A DNA stretch of 64,000 nucleotides from Bathymodiolus brooksi (taxonomy: Eukaryota > Mollusca > Bivalvia > Mytilida > Modiolidae): assembly GCA_963680875.1 (NCBI GenBank), contig OY804578.1, positions 104,995,689 through 105,059,688 on the forward strand, written 5' to 3'. The notes beneath the pieces were generated by a model that saw only the letters and a list, made by a program, of their open reading frames with translations, did no database searches and had not been told where the DNA came from. Each line of letters starts with the position of its first letter. Position 1 is the stretch's first letter. Of this stretch, positions 41,640 through 51,480 are shown one piece after another. The position numbers were made by a program, and so were the translations under genes.

Positions 41640-41925
41640 TAGCCTCTAAGGCTCGTATGATCTTCTGCGTAAAATCCAGTGTAGGGTCAGAATCTAATTT
41701 TTCGTAGAATCGACAATCGGACAGTTGTCTTTCTGCTTCTTGTATATATATCGTTTTATCCATGACTACTACTGCACTCCCCTTATCTGCTGGCTTAATA
41801 ATAATATCATCTCTTTCCTGTATATCCCTAAGGGCTGATCTTTCTGCCTGTGTTAAGTTGTCGGTCTTGGGGACATGTACGTCAACATTGCGTTTGATAT
41901 CTGACTTATCTCGGCAGTATGTTGA
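41611..41925 (-). pseudogene. Penelope-like polyprotein, N-terminal region
   Basis: Reads ERDDIIIKPADKGSAVVVMD, the conserved block at the start of Penelope RT regions, then TIYIQEAERQLSDCRFYEKL. The ORF has 16 extra codons at its start derived from the LINE (MLLYGSECWRM), so the apparent 119-residue protein is a chimera. The frame is lost at about 41625, just before the RT frame begins (HARGHLDNKTMEYL). Confidence 0.8.
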
Positions 41926-42819
41926 TGTCTTTATCGTCATTCTCCAGCACTCTGAGCCATATAGGAGCACAGATAGTACACAACTGTTATACAGTTTAAG
42001 CTTGGTCTTCTTTGAAAAGGCAGATGTTGCTTAATCTGATGAAAGCTGATCTAGCTTTTCCTATTCTGACCTTTATATCTCTTTCAGCTCCACGCTCTGT
42101 TGTTATACAGCTTCCAAGGTAATTAAAGGAGTCTACTGTATCAAGTTGGTCCCCATCTACAAAAATTGACTGGCAATCTTTCTGCGTTGATGTACATTAA
42201 CTTTGTTTTCTTGGCATTGATCTTAAGGCCAATCATTCTAGCATTTTCTTCTAACTTTCTGATCTTTTCCTGCATATGATCTTCAGTATGTGAACTAGTA
42301 ATAGCGCTAAATCATCAGCGTAGTCTGTATCCTCTAGTGTGGTACATCGTGTCCATCTCAGTCCGGTGTTACCTTCTGTTAGGTTGTTCTCATTACACAA
42401 TCAATGGCAACTATGCAGAGCACAGATGGCATAGCACATAACTGTCGTACTCTTGATTTTACAAGGAATCTAGTGTCAGCTTCAGAGTTGATGGTACATG
42501 AGAAATTTGCATAGAACTGCTTGAAGAGTTGCGCTATCTTACTTGGTATTTCATAGTTTCTCAAAATTTTTCATAGACTGTCTCTGAGTAGGCTGTCAAA
42601 GGCTTTCTCAAAATTTACAAAATTAACAAGTAATTTTCTCTGCCACTCATGGCACTGTCTAAGATGTTTCTGAGGACAAATATGTGGTCTATGCAACCTC
42701 TACCTTTTCTGAACCCAGATTGTTCTTGTCGTAGTTTCTTGTCCACAGCTTATATAATTCTTGATATTAAAATTATGCAGAAGACCTTACTCGGAATGGA
42801 TAGTAAGGTGATTCCTCTC
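41919..42819 (-). pseudogene. LINE family 2, inverted partial copy
   Basis: Near-identical inverse of about 37050-37965: it contains, on the minus strand, the same RT segments, including the LRNYEIPSKIAQLFKQFYA frame (42564-42379) and LLYGSECWRM. It is cut at GACATCAACATAC (41919) by the Penelope element and at 42819 by the Penelope terminal repeat. The rest of its 3' end is not found beyond the Penelope element. Confidence 0.82.
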
Positions 42820-43082
42820 ATTCTGTTCATATTGTTTATAAATTAGTGTGCAATATACTTGAATAATATAAAGTTCAAGATTATGATTTTTAGTAATTTA
42901 CGTCACGATAACTGATGGTCACGTGACAATTTTTCAAATCAGATTACAGACGCTGATGAAGCTTGTCGGTCAAGCGAAATATCCGTCGATTTAATTATAA
43001 TTATAGTCTTTTTGTAGACTTATAGTTATTTTTGTTACATTTTAACATCTTTTTTTGATATCGTTGTGCTAACATTTTAGAC

Positions 43083-43117
<35 letters not shown>
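42820..43117 (+). repeat. Penelope terminal repeat (pLTR), intact ribozyme, (TA)n end
   Basis: Starts ATTCTGTTCATATTGTTTAT and ends CATTTTAGACGTTTATA followed by (TA)n to 43117. The inverse of it lies at 39738-39960. It carries the hammerhead motif at 42936-42992. Confidence 0.8.
42936..42992 (+). ncRNA. type I hammerhead ribozyme motif
   Basis: Core CTGATGA at 42953-42959 and GAAA at 42976-42979. Helix II is GCTTG-TCGGT-CAAGC (42961-42975), preceded by one extra A at 42960. Helix I is formed by GACG (42949-42952) with CGTC (42984-42987), and outside an 8-base bulge by AAATC (42936-42940) with GATTT (42988-42992). TATC (42980-42983) leaves a minimal, self-complementary helix III, with predicted cleavage after C42983. 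Penelope-like elements are known to carry minimal hammerheads in their terminal repeats, some thought to work as dimers. The extra A is unusual and activity is unproven. Confidence 0.7.
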
Positions 43118-43120
<3 letters not shown>

Positions 43121-44330
43121 TTGACAAAACAATAATTCACATATATTCCGATAAAATGCGGTAAAAACACAATATAACTTATCTGCATGGAATGCGCTAT
43201 CAGGTTCGGGGTTCTGTTACCTTTTTCGTTGACACCCCAATAAAGAAAAACATTTCCTGTTTTCTTGGAGTGATTAATTTTGTCCTATTATGTGGCCGTT
43301 TTTCGCATAAAAACGACGTTCGGTTCGTCACTACCTCCAGCTGTTTGTAAGAGGGTTCATACCTTAATTACGTTATTTGTGTTTGCTTGCGCATAGTGGT
43401 GTTGTTTTGTGCTTGTCTTCGTCCTCTGTCTTGTGTGTCCAATGATGTTTCTTTGGATTGTTTTTTGTTTTGCATTGTCCCTTCAGTGTTCTCTAACATT
43501 TATTCAACTATATATGTATATTGTTTATAAAAGGAGAAGATGTTCTAAGTTTTTAAACATGTATCTCATCCTATTGTCATGTTTTTTTTTACAATAAAAT
43601 ATGCTAAAACCACTGCTGGTAAAAGAATCGATCCATTACAGCGGCACATGTATATATGTGCATGGGAGTAGATGATTACATACTGGTATGTTTGTGTACG
43701 CATGTGCATGTTTACAGATTATATTGTTCAATTCATTTGTTTCCTCTGGCGCTTTGACTTGATATTTCCTTATGGGAAATAGTCCATTCAGCATAACCTA
43801 ATTAGAAAAAAAAAACTTGTCGGATTCTGATTATTGTCCGTAATGCACATCATGAAATTACACCGGGCCATTAAAATGCAGTGAAAAGAAATCAGCAAGA
43901 ATATAAAAAAAGTGGAAGTGGGTATTATCGTCCTTCGAACTCACATGTCCTGCAAAGCATATACAAACAAAACTAGGAATTTAAGCTAACAATCTTTCCA
44001 TTCCTGCATGAACGTACAGTTAATTTTTCGGTATAAATTAAATTCTGTCTCCTGAATATGCAGTACACTCAAAACAAAACTGTTGCAATTATACACCAGT
44101 TATACACATTTCATCTAGATTTTTGCAATGATAAAGATAATCATAGTGTAAAACTACAAATTTATAGACCTCACTCATTTATCTCAACATTTTAACAGTA
44201 AAATGAAGAGTATCGTAATTTATAAAAGTTTTATGATAATGTCAACATGTTTATTGATACAGTGTTCCAATTTCAATAACTTCAAGTGTATACAAATTGA
44301 GCTAATAGCATTTTACTTAGCTCAGACCAA
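43118..44330. other. non-coding, one dispersed repeat fragment
   Basis: No gene. 43384-43515 (CTCTGTCTTGTGTGTCC, CCTTCAGTGTTCTCTAAC) is a diverged copy of a repeat also present at 54270-54480, 54600-54715 and near 46980. Confidence 0.45.
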
Positions 44331-44400
44331 AGGATATATATAATAAATAAACAACGATGTAAATATAATCGAATATATAAACTAGAGATGAACTGAAATT

Positions 44401-44757
44401 ATGAAAAAGCATACTGCTTTAGTTTTGTTGATGGCCTCAGCTTCAGCCATCTACGTTATGCCAACGCCAATTGCTGGTGTACGAGGATACAGCCCAATTT
44501 CTGGTGTACCAGGATACACGCCAATTTCTGGTGTACCAGGATATACGCCAATTTCTGGTGTACCAGGATACACGCTAATTTCTGGTGTACGAGGATACAC
44601 GCCAATTTCTGGTGTACGGGGATACACGCCAATTTCTGGTGTACGAGGATATACGCCATTTTTTGGTATACGAGGATATACGCCAATTTCTGGTGTACGA
44701 GGATACATGCCAATTTCTGGTGTACGAGGATACACGCCAATTTCTGGTGTACGATGA
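44401..44757 (+). CDS. putative secreted repeat protein (signal peptide plus 9-residue repeats)
   Basis: 118 codons. Residues 1-16 form a good signal peptide: KK after Met, a hydrophobic core ALVLLMASASA and a likely cleavage after Ala16. After a short spacer (IYVMPTPIA), units of the 9-mer GVRGYTPIS follow (variants GVPGYTPIS, GIRGYTPIS), about ten in number, to a TGA at 44755-44757 made by GGA to TGA in one repeat. A TATA-like stretch lies at about 44333, and two minimal upstream frames (ATGTAA at 44357; ATGAACTGA at 44388) precede the ATG. If expressed it would be a small secreted, Gly/Tyr/Pro/Arg-rich repetitive protein of the sort used in extracellular matrices. I do not recognise it; chance creation of the signal peptide cannot be excluded. 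Confidence 0.5.
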   Translation: MKKHTALVLLMASASAIYVMPTPIAGVRGYSPISGVPGYTPISGVPGYTPISGVPGYTLISGVRGYTPISGVRGYTPISGVRGYTPFFGIRGYTPISGVRGYMPISGVRGYTPISGVR

Positions 44758-45360
44758 TACACGCCAATTTCTGGAGTACGAGGATACACGCCAAATTCTG
44801 GTGTACCAGGATACACGCCAATTTCTGGTGTACGAGGATACACGCCAATTTCTGGTGTACGAGGATACACGCCAATTTCTGGTGTACGAGGATATACGCC
44901 ATTTCCTGGTATACGAGGATATACGCCAATTTCTGGTGTACGATGATACACGCCAATTTCTGGAGTACGAGGATACACGCCAATTTCTGGTGTACGAGGA
45001 TATACGCCAATTTCTAGTGTACGAGGATATACGCCAATTTCTGGTGTACGACGATACACGTCAATTTTTGGTGTATGAAGATACACGCCACTTTCTGTTG
45101 TTCGAGGATACACGCCAATTTCTGGTGCACGAGAATATACGCCATTTTCTGGTGTACGTGGATATACGCCAATTTCTGGTGTATGAGAATACACGCCAAT
45201 TTCTGGTGTACGAGGATATACGCCATTTTCTGGTGTTCGAGGATACACGCCAATTTCTGGTGTCCGAGGATATACGCCAATTTCTGGTGTACGAGGATAC
45301 ACGCTAATTTCTGGTGTACGTGGATATACGCCAATTTCTGGTGTACGAGGATACATGGTA
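44461..45360. repeat. 27-bp minisatellite, about 33 units, open in all six frames
   Basis: Consensus GGTGTACGAGGATACACGCC plus AATTTCT. Because 27 is divisible by 3 and the consensus contains no stop on either strand, long ORFs occur in every frame: plus GVRGYTPIS, VYEDTRQFL and CTRIHANFW; minus VYPRTPEIG, LACILVHQK and RVSSYTRNW. The longest is minus 45389-44451 (312 codons). The plus signal-peptide frame has four further TGA/TGA-like stops after the first. Variation is mainly C/T in TACACG/TATACG, synonymous in the GVRGYTPIS and VYPRTPEIG frames. Confidence 0.9.
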
Positions 45361-45423
45361 TGGTAAGATGTTGATATGCTTGGTGACATTCCGACAATTG
45401 TTTTGATTTTGATTGATTTGATT

Positions 45424-45590
45424 TATTGTGTCTAACGCCACTTTCAGCAATATATTAGCTATATCATAGCGACCAGTTTGAGTGGTGGAGGAAGTCGGAG
45501 TACCCGGAGAGAACCACTAACCATGGGCAAGCAACTGGCAAACTTTATCACTTTCAGCTGTGAGTCGAGTGCACCCTTTTTGTAATTTGC
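45424..45590 (-). mobile_element. SINE 3' part (copy E)
   Basis: Minus strand. Plus-strand landmarks: TAACGCCACTTTCAGCAATA, TTAGCTATATCATAGCGACC, GGAGTACCCGGAGAGAACCA, GGGCAAGCAACTGGCAAAC and GAGTCGAGTGCACCC. No tRNA head. Confidence 0.8.
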
Positions 45591-45624
45591 AATTGATTAA
45601 ACCTAGAAAGACGACAAACCTGAA

Positions 45625-45820
45625 TCTGACACATTTTCATATTCCCATAGCCATTGATTCTTCGTGTAATCTTGTATTACGAACAAACTTTTTCTTAGAA
45701 TTGGGGAGTATATACAAAAGTCCACCTCATGGTATTATACAAAACCAAAACCTATCAATAAAGGGGATTACAAGGATGAAATATACCGATAACGTTCATA
45801 TACAACATGTATTCAAATGA
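45625..45820 (+). repeat. dispersed repeat R6, second copy
   Basis: Matches 33008-33205 (CATTTTCATATTCCCATA, TTCGTGTAATCTTGTATTACG, GATGAAATATACC). Confidence 0.5.
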
Positions 45821-46046
45821 GGATAAAATGCAGTCTATATACAGTAGATGACTACTAAGTATAACATTTAATAAAATAGAGAAACAATTATATATAAACA
45901 AATAACAAGAACATGGATTCTTCTGGAATGTTTGTTCAGAAAGAAACAACAAGAAATCCAGAAAATGAATGTTTATTTGTAATCTGTATCATAAAACATA
46001 AGTTTATAACAACCGGGATACAGTAATCGGAAGTCCTTTTTGGATT

Positions 46047-46220
46047 TGATTTGATTTATTGTGCTTAACTCCACTTTCAGCAATATTTCAGCTATTTCAT
46101 GGCAACCAGTTTTAGTGGTGGAAGAAGCCGGAGTACCCGGAGAGACCCACCGACCATGGGCAAGCAACTGGTAAACTTTATCGCTTGCGGCTGCGAGTCG
46201 AGTGCACCCTTTTTGTAATT
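46047..46220 (-). mobile_element. SINE 3' part (copy F)
   Basis: Minus strand, close to copy E: CTTAACTCCACTTTCAGCAA, TTTCAGCTATTTCATGGC, GGAGTACCCGGAGAGACCCA, GGGCAAGCAACTGGTAAAC, CTGCGAGTCGAGTGCACCC. Confidence 0.8.
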
Positions 46221-46255
46221 TACAAAGCCGGCCGCGAATGTGACTTTTTAACAAG

Positions 46256-46400
46256 ATGCATTTCTGGAATAATCTTAGTGGGGTTCGTGTTACTCGATCT
46301 TTAGTTTTTTTTGTAGATCGTTGTTTGCCCTTTTGTGCTTTTTCTTTTGTCAAATGTGTTGTTTGTCCTTCGAATTTAAAGATTCTGATTGCCTCTTTGG
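46256..46400 (-). repeat. dispersed repeat R4, minus copy
   Basis: Plus-strand text GTGGGGTTCGTGTTACTCGATCT, TAGATCGTTGTTTGCCC and AAAGATTCTGATTGCC is the complement of the landmarks at 36290-36550. Confidence 0.55.
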
Positions 46401-47332
46401 TATCTGCAAGCTATTCCTCATCAGGTACGTCCATAGTCAAAAGGTAGTAAGTAAAATAATTTAATTAACAAATTTAACAGTATAGCCACAATCGTCTATG
46501 GTTAGCAATGCCTGAGGTAGGAGAACTTTAGTTTTAATAAATTACATTACTTAGGAATAGTACATTTCAAACAAAAACGTATCTATCTAATTTAAAGCAC
46601 ATGAAGGGTTTATACAATAATCTTCACCAGGTACTATTGTAGTGGAAAGAATGTAAAGCCAAAACCATTAACGTAATTGGGGCAAATATAATACAAGGAC
46701 CTAAACAGGATAGACTCGGCTACTTCTTCCTATGTTTGAGGGAGATTAACCTTGATTTTATTTATAACCTACATTACTTAGGAACTATAAATTTCAAACA
46801 TAAATATATCTAATAAACCATGTTATTCCCGAAGCCCTGACTATTTGACGAATAATACCCTTGACGACTAGTAGTTCGCCAGCACAGTCGACCCAGTGAT
46901 AGTAATAAAAACGTAGCTATCATATTTTCTGAAATAACTAGAATTATCTGTATTAGAAAATAGTAATTGCCCCTTCGGTTTTCTCTAACGTCTATTCATA
47001 ACAAGCAGGCAATAAGTACATCTGTGAATATGACTTTAACAAGCAATGTAATAAAATGGTAGATATATAATGGAGAACATTCACCAAATTTACTCAACAG
47101 GTGTCGCTCGAGTACCAACGGTGGTTAGCGGAGCGTTTTATTATCGTTTAGACGTTTGTAACCTATGTAAACTATTATTTCAAACACAATTTCTATTTAA
47201 TTATCCAACACCTGTGAAAGCATAAAATCCATATCATCGTTTAAAAGATTATCCGTCATGTTCGCTGCCATTTAACGTTTTGACGTTAACCACGTGTTCT
47301 ATTAAAAAAATTTCCCACGTCACTGACTGCTG
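46401..47332. other. non-coding with two related blocks
   Basis: AATTACATTACTTAGGAA and CATTTCAAACA..AA at 46540-46600 and 46765-46820 are related, about 230 bases apart. 47080-47125 (GGAGAACATTCACC..CAGGTGTCGCTCGAGTACCAACG) is a diverged inverse of 50385-50440. No gene. Confidence 0.45.
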
Positions 47333-47690
47333 GCAATCGTAACTACTCGGCCATTCTCGCTACCCTACAAATAACCTCGTACGTAGATAGTAGAAATTCT
47401 TCTTAAATTGTTTGCCGGAAGTTAAGTTAGGTTAAGCCGCACAAAAATATAGTCCACGAAAATCCAATATGGAAGACATACTAAGTAAAATCTAATCATG
47501 CAAAGCTAATTAAAACTTTAACTTTTATCCATGAAAATAATTGAAATATAGAAAATTGTTTAAAATATAACTTTATCAAACTTTCATGTAACTGACATGA
47601 ACAGTAGTGCGATTTATACGCCTAATGCATACGAGGTTATTTGTAGGGTAGCGAGAATGCCCGAGCAGTTACGATTGTGACTTCTGGCGT
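47333..47690. repeat. inverted repeat, ~50-bp arms, 350-bp element
   Basis: CAATCGTAACTACTCGGCCA through TACAAATAACCTCGTA (47335-47382) and its complement at about 47627-47683 (TACGAGGTTATTTGTAGGGT..GTTACGATTG) flank about 240 AT-rich bases. Likely a foldback or MITE. Confidence 0.8.
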
Positions 47691-47764
47691 ACGTAACCAA
47701 GATCAGTCTTCTCAAGTGCAACAGACGTCAATCACACATTTGCTTCCGTTTGATTGATTATGAT

Positions 47765-47880
47765 ACAAAACATTTAGAATACTTTTAATTTCTTGTATGC
47801 ACAGATAAACTGATATCGGGCACGCACTCGATCAGTTTATCAGCACATACACGAAATTAAAAGTACTCTAAATATTACAG
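47765..47880. repeat. ~100-bp near-perfect palindrome
   Basis: Arms about 47771-47816 and 47829-47873: TTTAGAATACTTTTAATTTC..GATAAACTGATATCG against CGATCAGTTTATC..GAAATTAAAAGTACTCTAAA, with a 12-base centre. Confidence 0.8.
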
Positions 47881-49232
47881 TGATCACGTCATTACTGTGA
47901 ATGCGAATATAAAATAAAATTGAATACATTCTTATCAATTTTTTCTTATGTTCTCCATGAGCAAAAATCAATATTTTCAATAATTTTGTAATTAGTAAAT
48001 ACGCATAGCATACGTACAATAACTGTAGAATGAGGAAACTATAATACACGTGTACGTACGTTGTTAAACAAAGTTTGATATTTGTTCACATTGATTGTTT
48101 TTATTTCCATTTTTAAAAGATTTTCGTGTTGGTTTCCTAGTTTTGTTGTATCGTGATTTTCTACTTTCATGGTAAATAATCGTTTATTATTGGTTAGAAT
48201 CAAATAATTTCGATCAATTTCACGTACATTAATTATTCTTGGCGAATTGTATGTACTGTTCTGTTCCGAATTCCAACCACAGTGGCTTGTCTTTAAGATA
48301 TATAACTTTATTAATAAAAAAAATATGCACCCCTATATCATTTTTAAGATATATATATATATTATATATATATATTATAAAAAAAAACAAAAACTAAGCG
48401 TGTTGGGACCTCATCTTCATCTCATTGAAAATTAACTTGTTCTCGTCGTGATATAGCTGAAAAATTGCCGTAAACAACAATTACTCACTGATCCCCAACA
48501 TGATGTTAAAAACATATTCTGTCTCAAACATAAATATCTTCATTAATTAATCTACTATTTAAGTGGTTATTTTCGAAGGGGTCTTAATTTTGCGTTTTTT
48601 AGTCAAACTGTTCGCGTGGGCTCTAATTTTGCGAAAATTGAAAAAAAGCAAAATTAAAAATTTTACGATTTCAGCTTTATCTTAAGCCATTCAAATAAAG
48701 GATTCAAACATTCTGAAGATTTTGATAAAAAAAATTCAAACGTGAATACCTGGGTCGTATCATAGATAATGTTTCATATTATCCCATTTTATTTTCATCA
48801 ACAGTCATGTGTGGATTTAATTATTCATCAACAATCGCTTGACTATTATTAATTGGTATGTCATAAAGTATGTCAGTGACTTGCGGCAGGTCGGTGGTTT
48901 TTCCTCCACCACGGGCCGAATAAAACTGACCATCACGAAACAAGAAATGTACTGTTTCATTTCAACGGTAATACAAGCTATTTAACAACCTCTACACTAA
49001 ATACAAAATATATTTGGGCGGTGTTGATTAAATTACATGATAGCGCTACATATGATGATAGAAGAAAATCATATGAATGGTTAAAGCACCAAGCATTAAA
49101 ATGCAACTTATCTCTTTGAAGGTTTACTTTTTAAGGAATCAATCTTATCGGGACAAATCCGCGAATCAGAAGCAATAATTAAACTGTTGAACTATCTTGC
49201 ATAAGGTTCTTGAAATCTGGACACGTATTATA
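47881..49232. other. non-coding with SINE remnants
   Basis: (AT)n at 48350-48375. SINE-tail remnants on the plus strand at 48440-48490 (CGTGATATAGCTGAAAAATTG) and about 48885-48945 (GGTCGGTGG..CCTCCACCACGG). No gene. Confidence 0.45.
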
Positions 49233-49597
49233 TGAGTGATTGTTGTTGCTTAACGCCAATGCAGCAATTTTTCAGCTATATCATGGCGAGAACAAGTTAA
49301 TTTTCAATGAGATGATGATGAGGTCCGCTTTGTACTAGAACAACACGCTGAGTTGGATTTGTATAGTGCTAGCTCACTAAAACAACAGTCCGCGGATAGA
49401 CATGTCGCCCCACTCGGACACATTATCCTGATTCCGAGCCGACCAGTCTTTGCTCTTTCTCCTTTATGCTGCGTGCTTACCAGAGAAGCAACAAATATCA
49501 ATTTGTATAGTCTTTGGTATGACCCGACCGGGGCTCGAACCCACGATCTACCGCACTCGAGGCGAGCACTCTAACCATTTACGCCACCGATGCGGTT
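49233..49597 (-). mobile_element. full-length tRNA-derived SINE (copy B) with 9-bp duplication
   Basis: Flanked by perfect CGTATTATA at 49224-49232 and 49598-49606. The tRNA-like head (about 49521-49592, minus strand) has A-box sequence GGTGGCGTAAATGGTTAGAG and B box GGTTCGAGCCCC; the body and the CATGATATAGCTGAA 3' block match copy A at 16353-16700. The exact duplication and intact head indicate a fairly recent insertion. RNA polymerase III would transcribe it from the head; movement depends on a partner LINE. Confidence 0.9.
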
Positions 49598-49606
49598 CGT
49601 ATTATA

Positions 49607-51053
49607 CGAAGCTGCATGGACGCGGTCGAGACACACATTCATGTCATTAAGGGAACGACCATTTAACTTTTAGGATGTTTTTTTCTGAAAAAAAAATATT
49701 AATTATGTGGTGAAATTTTAAAGAAACAAAATAAATTGACACGAAAGATGCAAAAATATCATTGATCCGGCCCTACAGTTCTTAATGAGAAATTTATGAT
49801 AAAAATTTGAAGGGAAATTACTGATTTTGTTTATGTCTAAAAAATAAAAATCTGATTTTTGTTTCCTGTGAAAAAATATATCGCTGTGGGGGAAATGATA
49901 GTTTTCTGTGTAGTGTTAGCCATTGCATTGCTTGCCCTTGCGCTTGGGGATCTTAAAACTCTTCTTGCATTGTTTTTGAAGCAAAAGCGAGTACGCAAAT
50001 TTACATGGTTAGATCCTATACAGTGTAAACAAAGACGTGTACAATTTTCAACGGGTTCAATTTAGTTTGAAAACCCGTGTGCAATTTTACGTCATTAGAC
50101 ACCAAATGAAGTATAAAAAAACCACGTACATGCAATTTTGCATTGCCATTGCAGGCATTGGGCCCTATAGGCTATGGTTGTTACCGGTCACTGTGAAATA
50201 AACTAGAAAAAAAGGTATTGGAAATATCATATTAAAATATATTATGTTCACTTCCGTCCTCTCTATAGGCCGTGCCTACCGTCATATTACGCAACGTTTC
50301 AGATCAAGGACACCACGTAGGTAATGATATTGCCATTTGATCACATTGGTTACAAGCGTTTATCGGAAAACAAACGTTTTCCTAACCAACGTTGGTACAG
50401 CGACGCCACCTGGGGGGAAAATGAGTGAATGTTCTCCATTTAGTGGGCACGAAGCGTTTGTGGAATAATCTTCATTATGTATGCGCATATCAAACGATTG
50501 GAAAGCCAAATAATCAAATAGTCTTTAGGGGCAAATAAAAAAGGGCATGAACAGGATAACCAAAATCGCAAAAGATTAAGAAGAGTTTACAGATAACAAA
50601 GTGACAATCAGAATCCGTAAATCCAAGAACGACAGACAACACAATGGCCGAAAGAAAAAGAACAAAAGGACAAACAACCATCTACAACACACAGTACACA
50701 GTACTACTAGGCGGATAATAATCAAATGAAAGGAATGATTCCTTTTATGTAAGATTTATTTGTGTCATAGTCATAGCTAAATGGTTCGGTTTTATATAGG
50801 CTCAAGACATCATACCATTATCGAGCATAATGAATCTAAATGTCAGTAGTTGAAATAACAAGGGGATTGCCATATATGTTATTTAAAGTTCAAACAAGAT
50901 AATCACGTGTTAAAGCAGGTACGAATTAAGATGTTAACCTTTCCACATCCACCAATAATAAAAATGGAAGAAAAAAGGCAAAGGACGTCATTATCTTCAT
51001 TTCCATATGAAGAGTTATAGTGTGAAGCATTTCCGTTAATCCATCTCATACTA
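49607..51053. other. non-coding 5' flank of the receptor gene
   Basis: R4 fragment at about 50570-50700 (GACAATCAGAATCCG, CGACAGACAACACAATGGCC). Nothing else recognised. The promoter of the downstream 7TM gene may lie in the last few hundred bases, but no clear TATA box decides a start. Confidence 0.4.
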
Positions 51054-51273
51054 ATGGAGTTTTTTCTTGCAGTTCAATGTTTACTCATATTGTTTTCTGT
51101 TCTTTTAAATTCCATTCATTTTCTGTCGTGGATTAGTATGAAAAAGAAATGTATGCCGGTTAAATTGTTGAAGACGTTACAGGCTGGTGTGTTGTTGCTG
51201 ATGACGGTAACAGTTTTCCCATTAGAGGTGCACGCTCTTAACAATGCACATGCAGAGCAAACAGCGATAGCAG
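51054..51273 (+). CDS. orphan seven-transmembrane receptor, exon 1
   Basis: First coding exon of a GPCR-like protein of about 541 residues. It encodes TM1 (about residues 3-25, LILFSVLLNSIHFLSW, with Asn where class A receptors have N1.50), a short basic loop (MKKKC) and TM2 (about 36-60, LQAGVLLLMTVTVFPLEVHA). It ends in a split codon (phase 1) at the donor CAG-GTAATT; the intron is 1481 bases. The ATG at 51054 is the only one available, but TTTTTTCTTGCAG at 51059-51073 looks like a splice acceptor, so an upstream exon replacing the first few codons is possible. The extracellular N-terminus would be very short. Confidence 0.72.
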
Positions 51274-51334
51274 GTAATTATTGATAATTAGAAAAAAAAG
51301 TTCAGGTGCTGTATGTTATATGGGTGTTTAACCC

Positions 51335-51480
51335 GCCACTTTTAACAGTATGTTTCATATACTGCATATCGTAGCGGAAAGTTTTATTAGTAGGGGAAAC
51401 CGAGTTCCCCCAGAAAACTTCTGATCTGTCACAAGTCACTGACAAACTTTATAACAACTAAATGTATTGAGGAAACATCG
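51335..51480 (-). mobile_element. SINE remnant in intron (diverged)
   Basis: GGTGTTTAACCCGCCACTTT, AAACCGAGTTCCCCCAGA and AGTCACTGACAAACTTTATAAC resemble SINE copies D and E on the minus strand. No tRNA head survives. Confidence 0.55.

Larger units (their letters stand above)
39738..41925 (-). mobile_element. Penelope-like element with GIY-YIG endonuclease
   Basis: Minus strand, 5' to 3': N-terminal region (41925-41611), RT (41639-40869), linker and GIY-YIG endonuclease (about 40866-40028), then a 3' terminal repeat (39960-39738) that is the inverse of 42820-43090. The 5' junction at about 41919-41925 fuses the element to LINE family 2 sequence. RT of the LPKIHK type followed by GIY-YIG defines canonical Penelope-like elements. 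Two frame breaks make this copy inactive. Confidence 0.88.

Noticed and set aside
44461..45360. CRISPR-like array
   Set aside because: Units are contiguous without spacers and this is a eukaryotic minisatellite. The 29-bp array at 55096 is also spacer-free.
44451..45389. 312-codon minus-strand protein as a gene
   Set aside because: No signal peptide, promoter or non-repeat coding sequence supports it; it follows automatically from a stop-free 27-bp unit. Kept only as an alternative in the findings.
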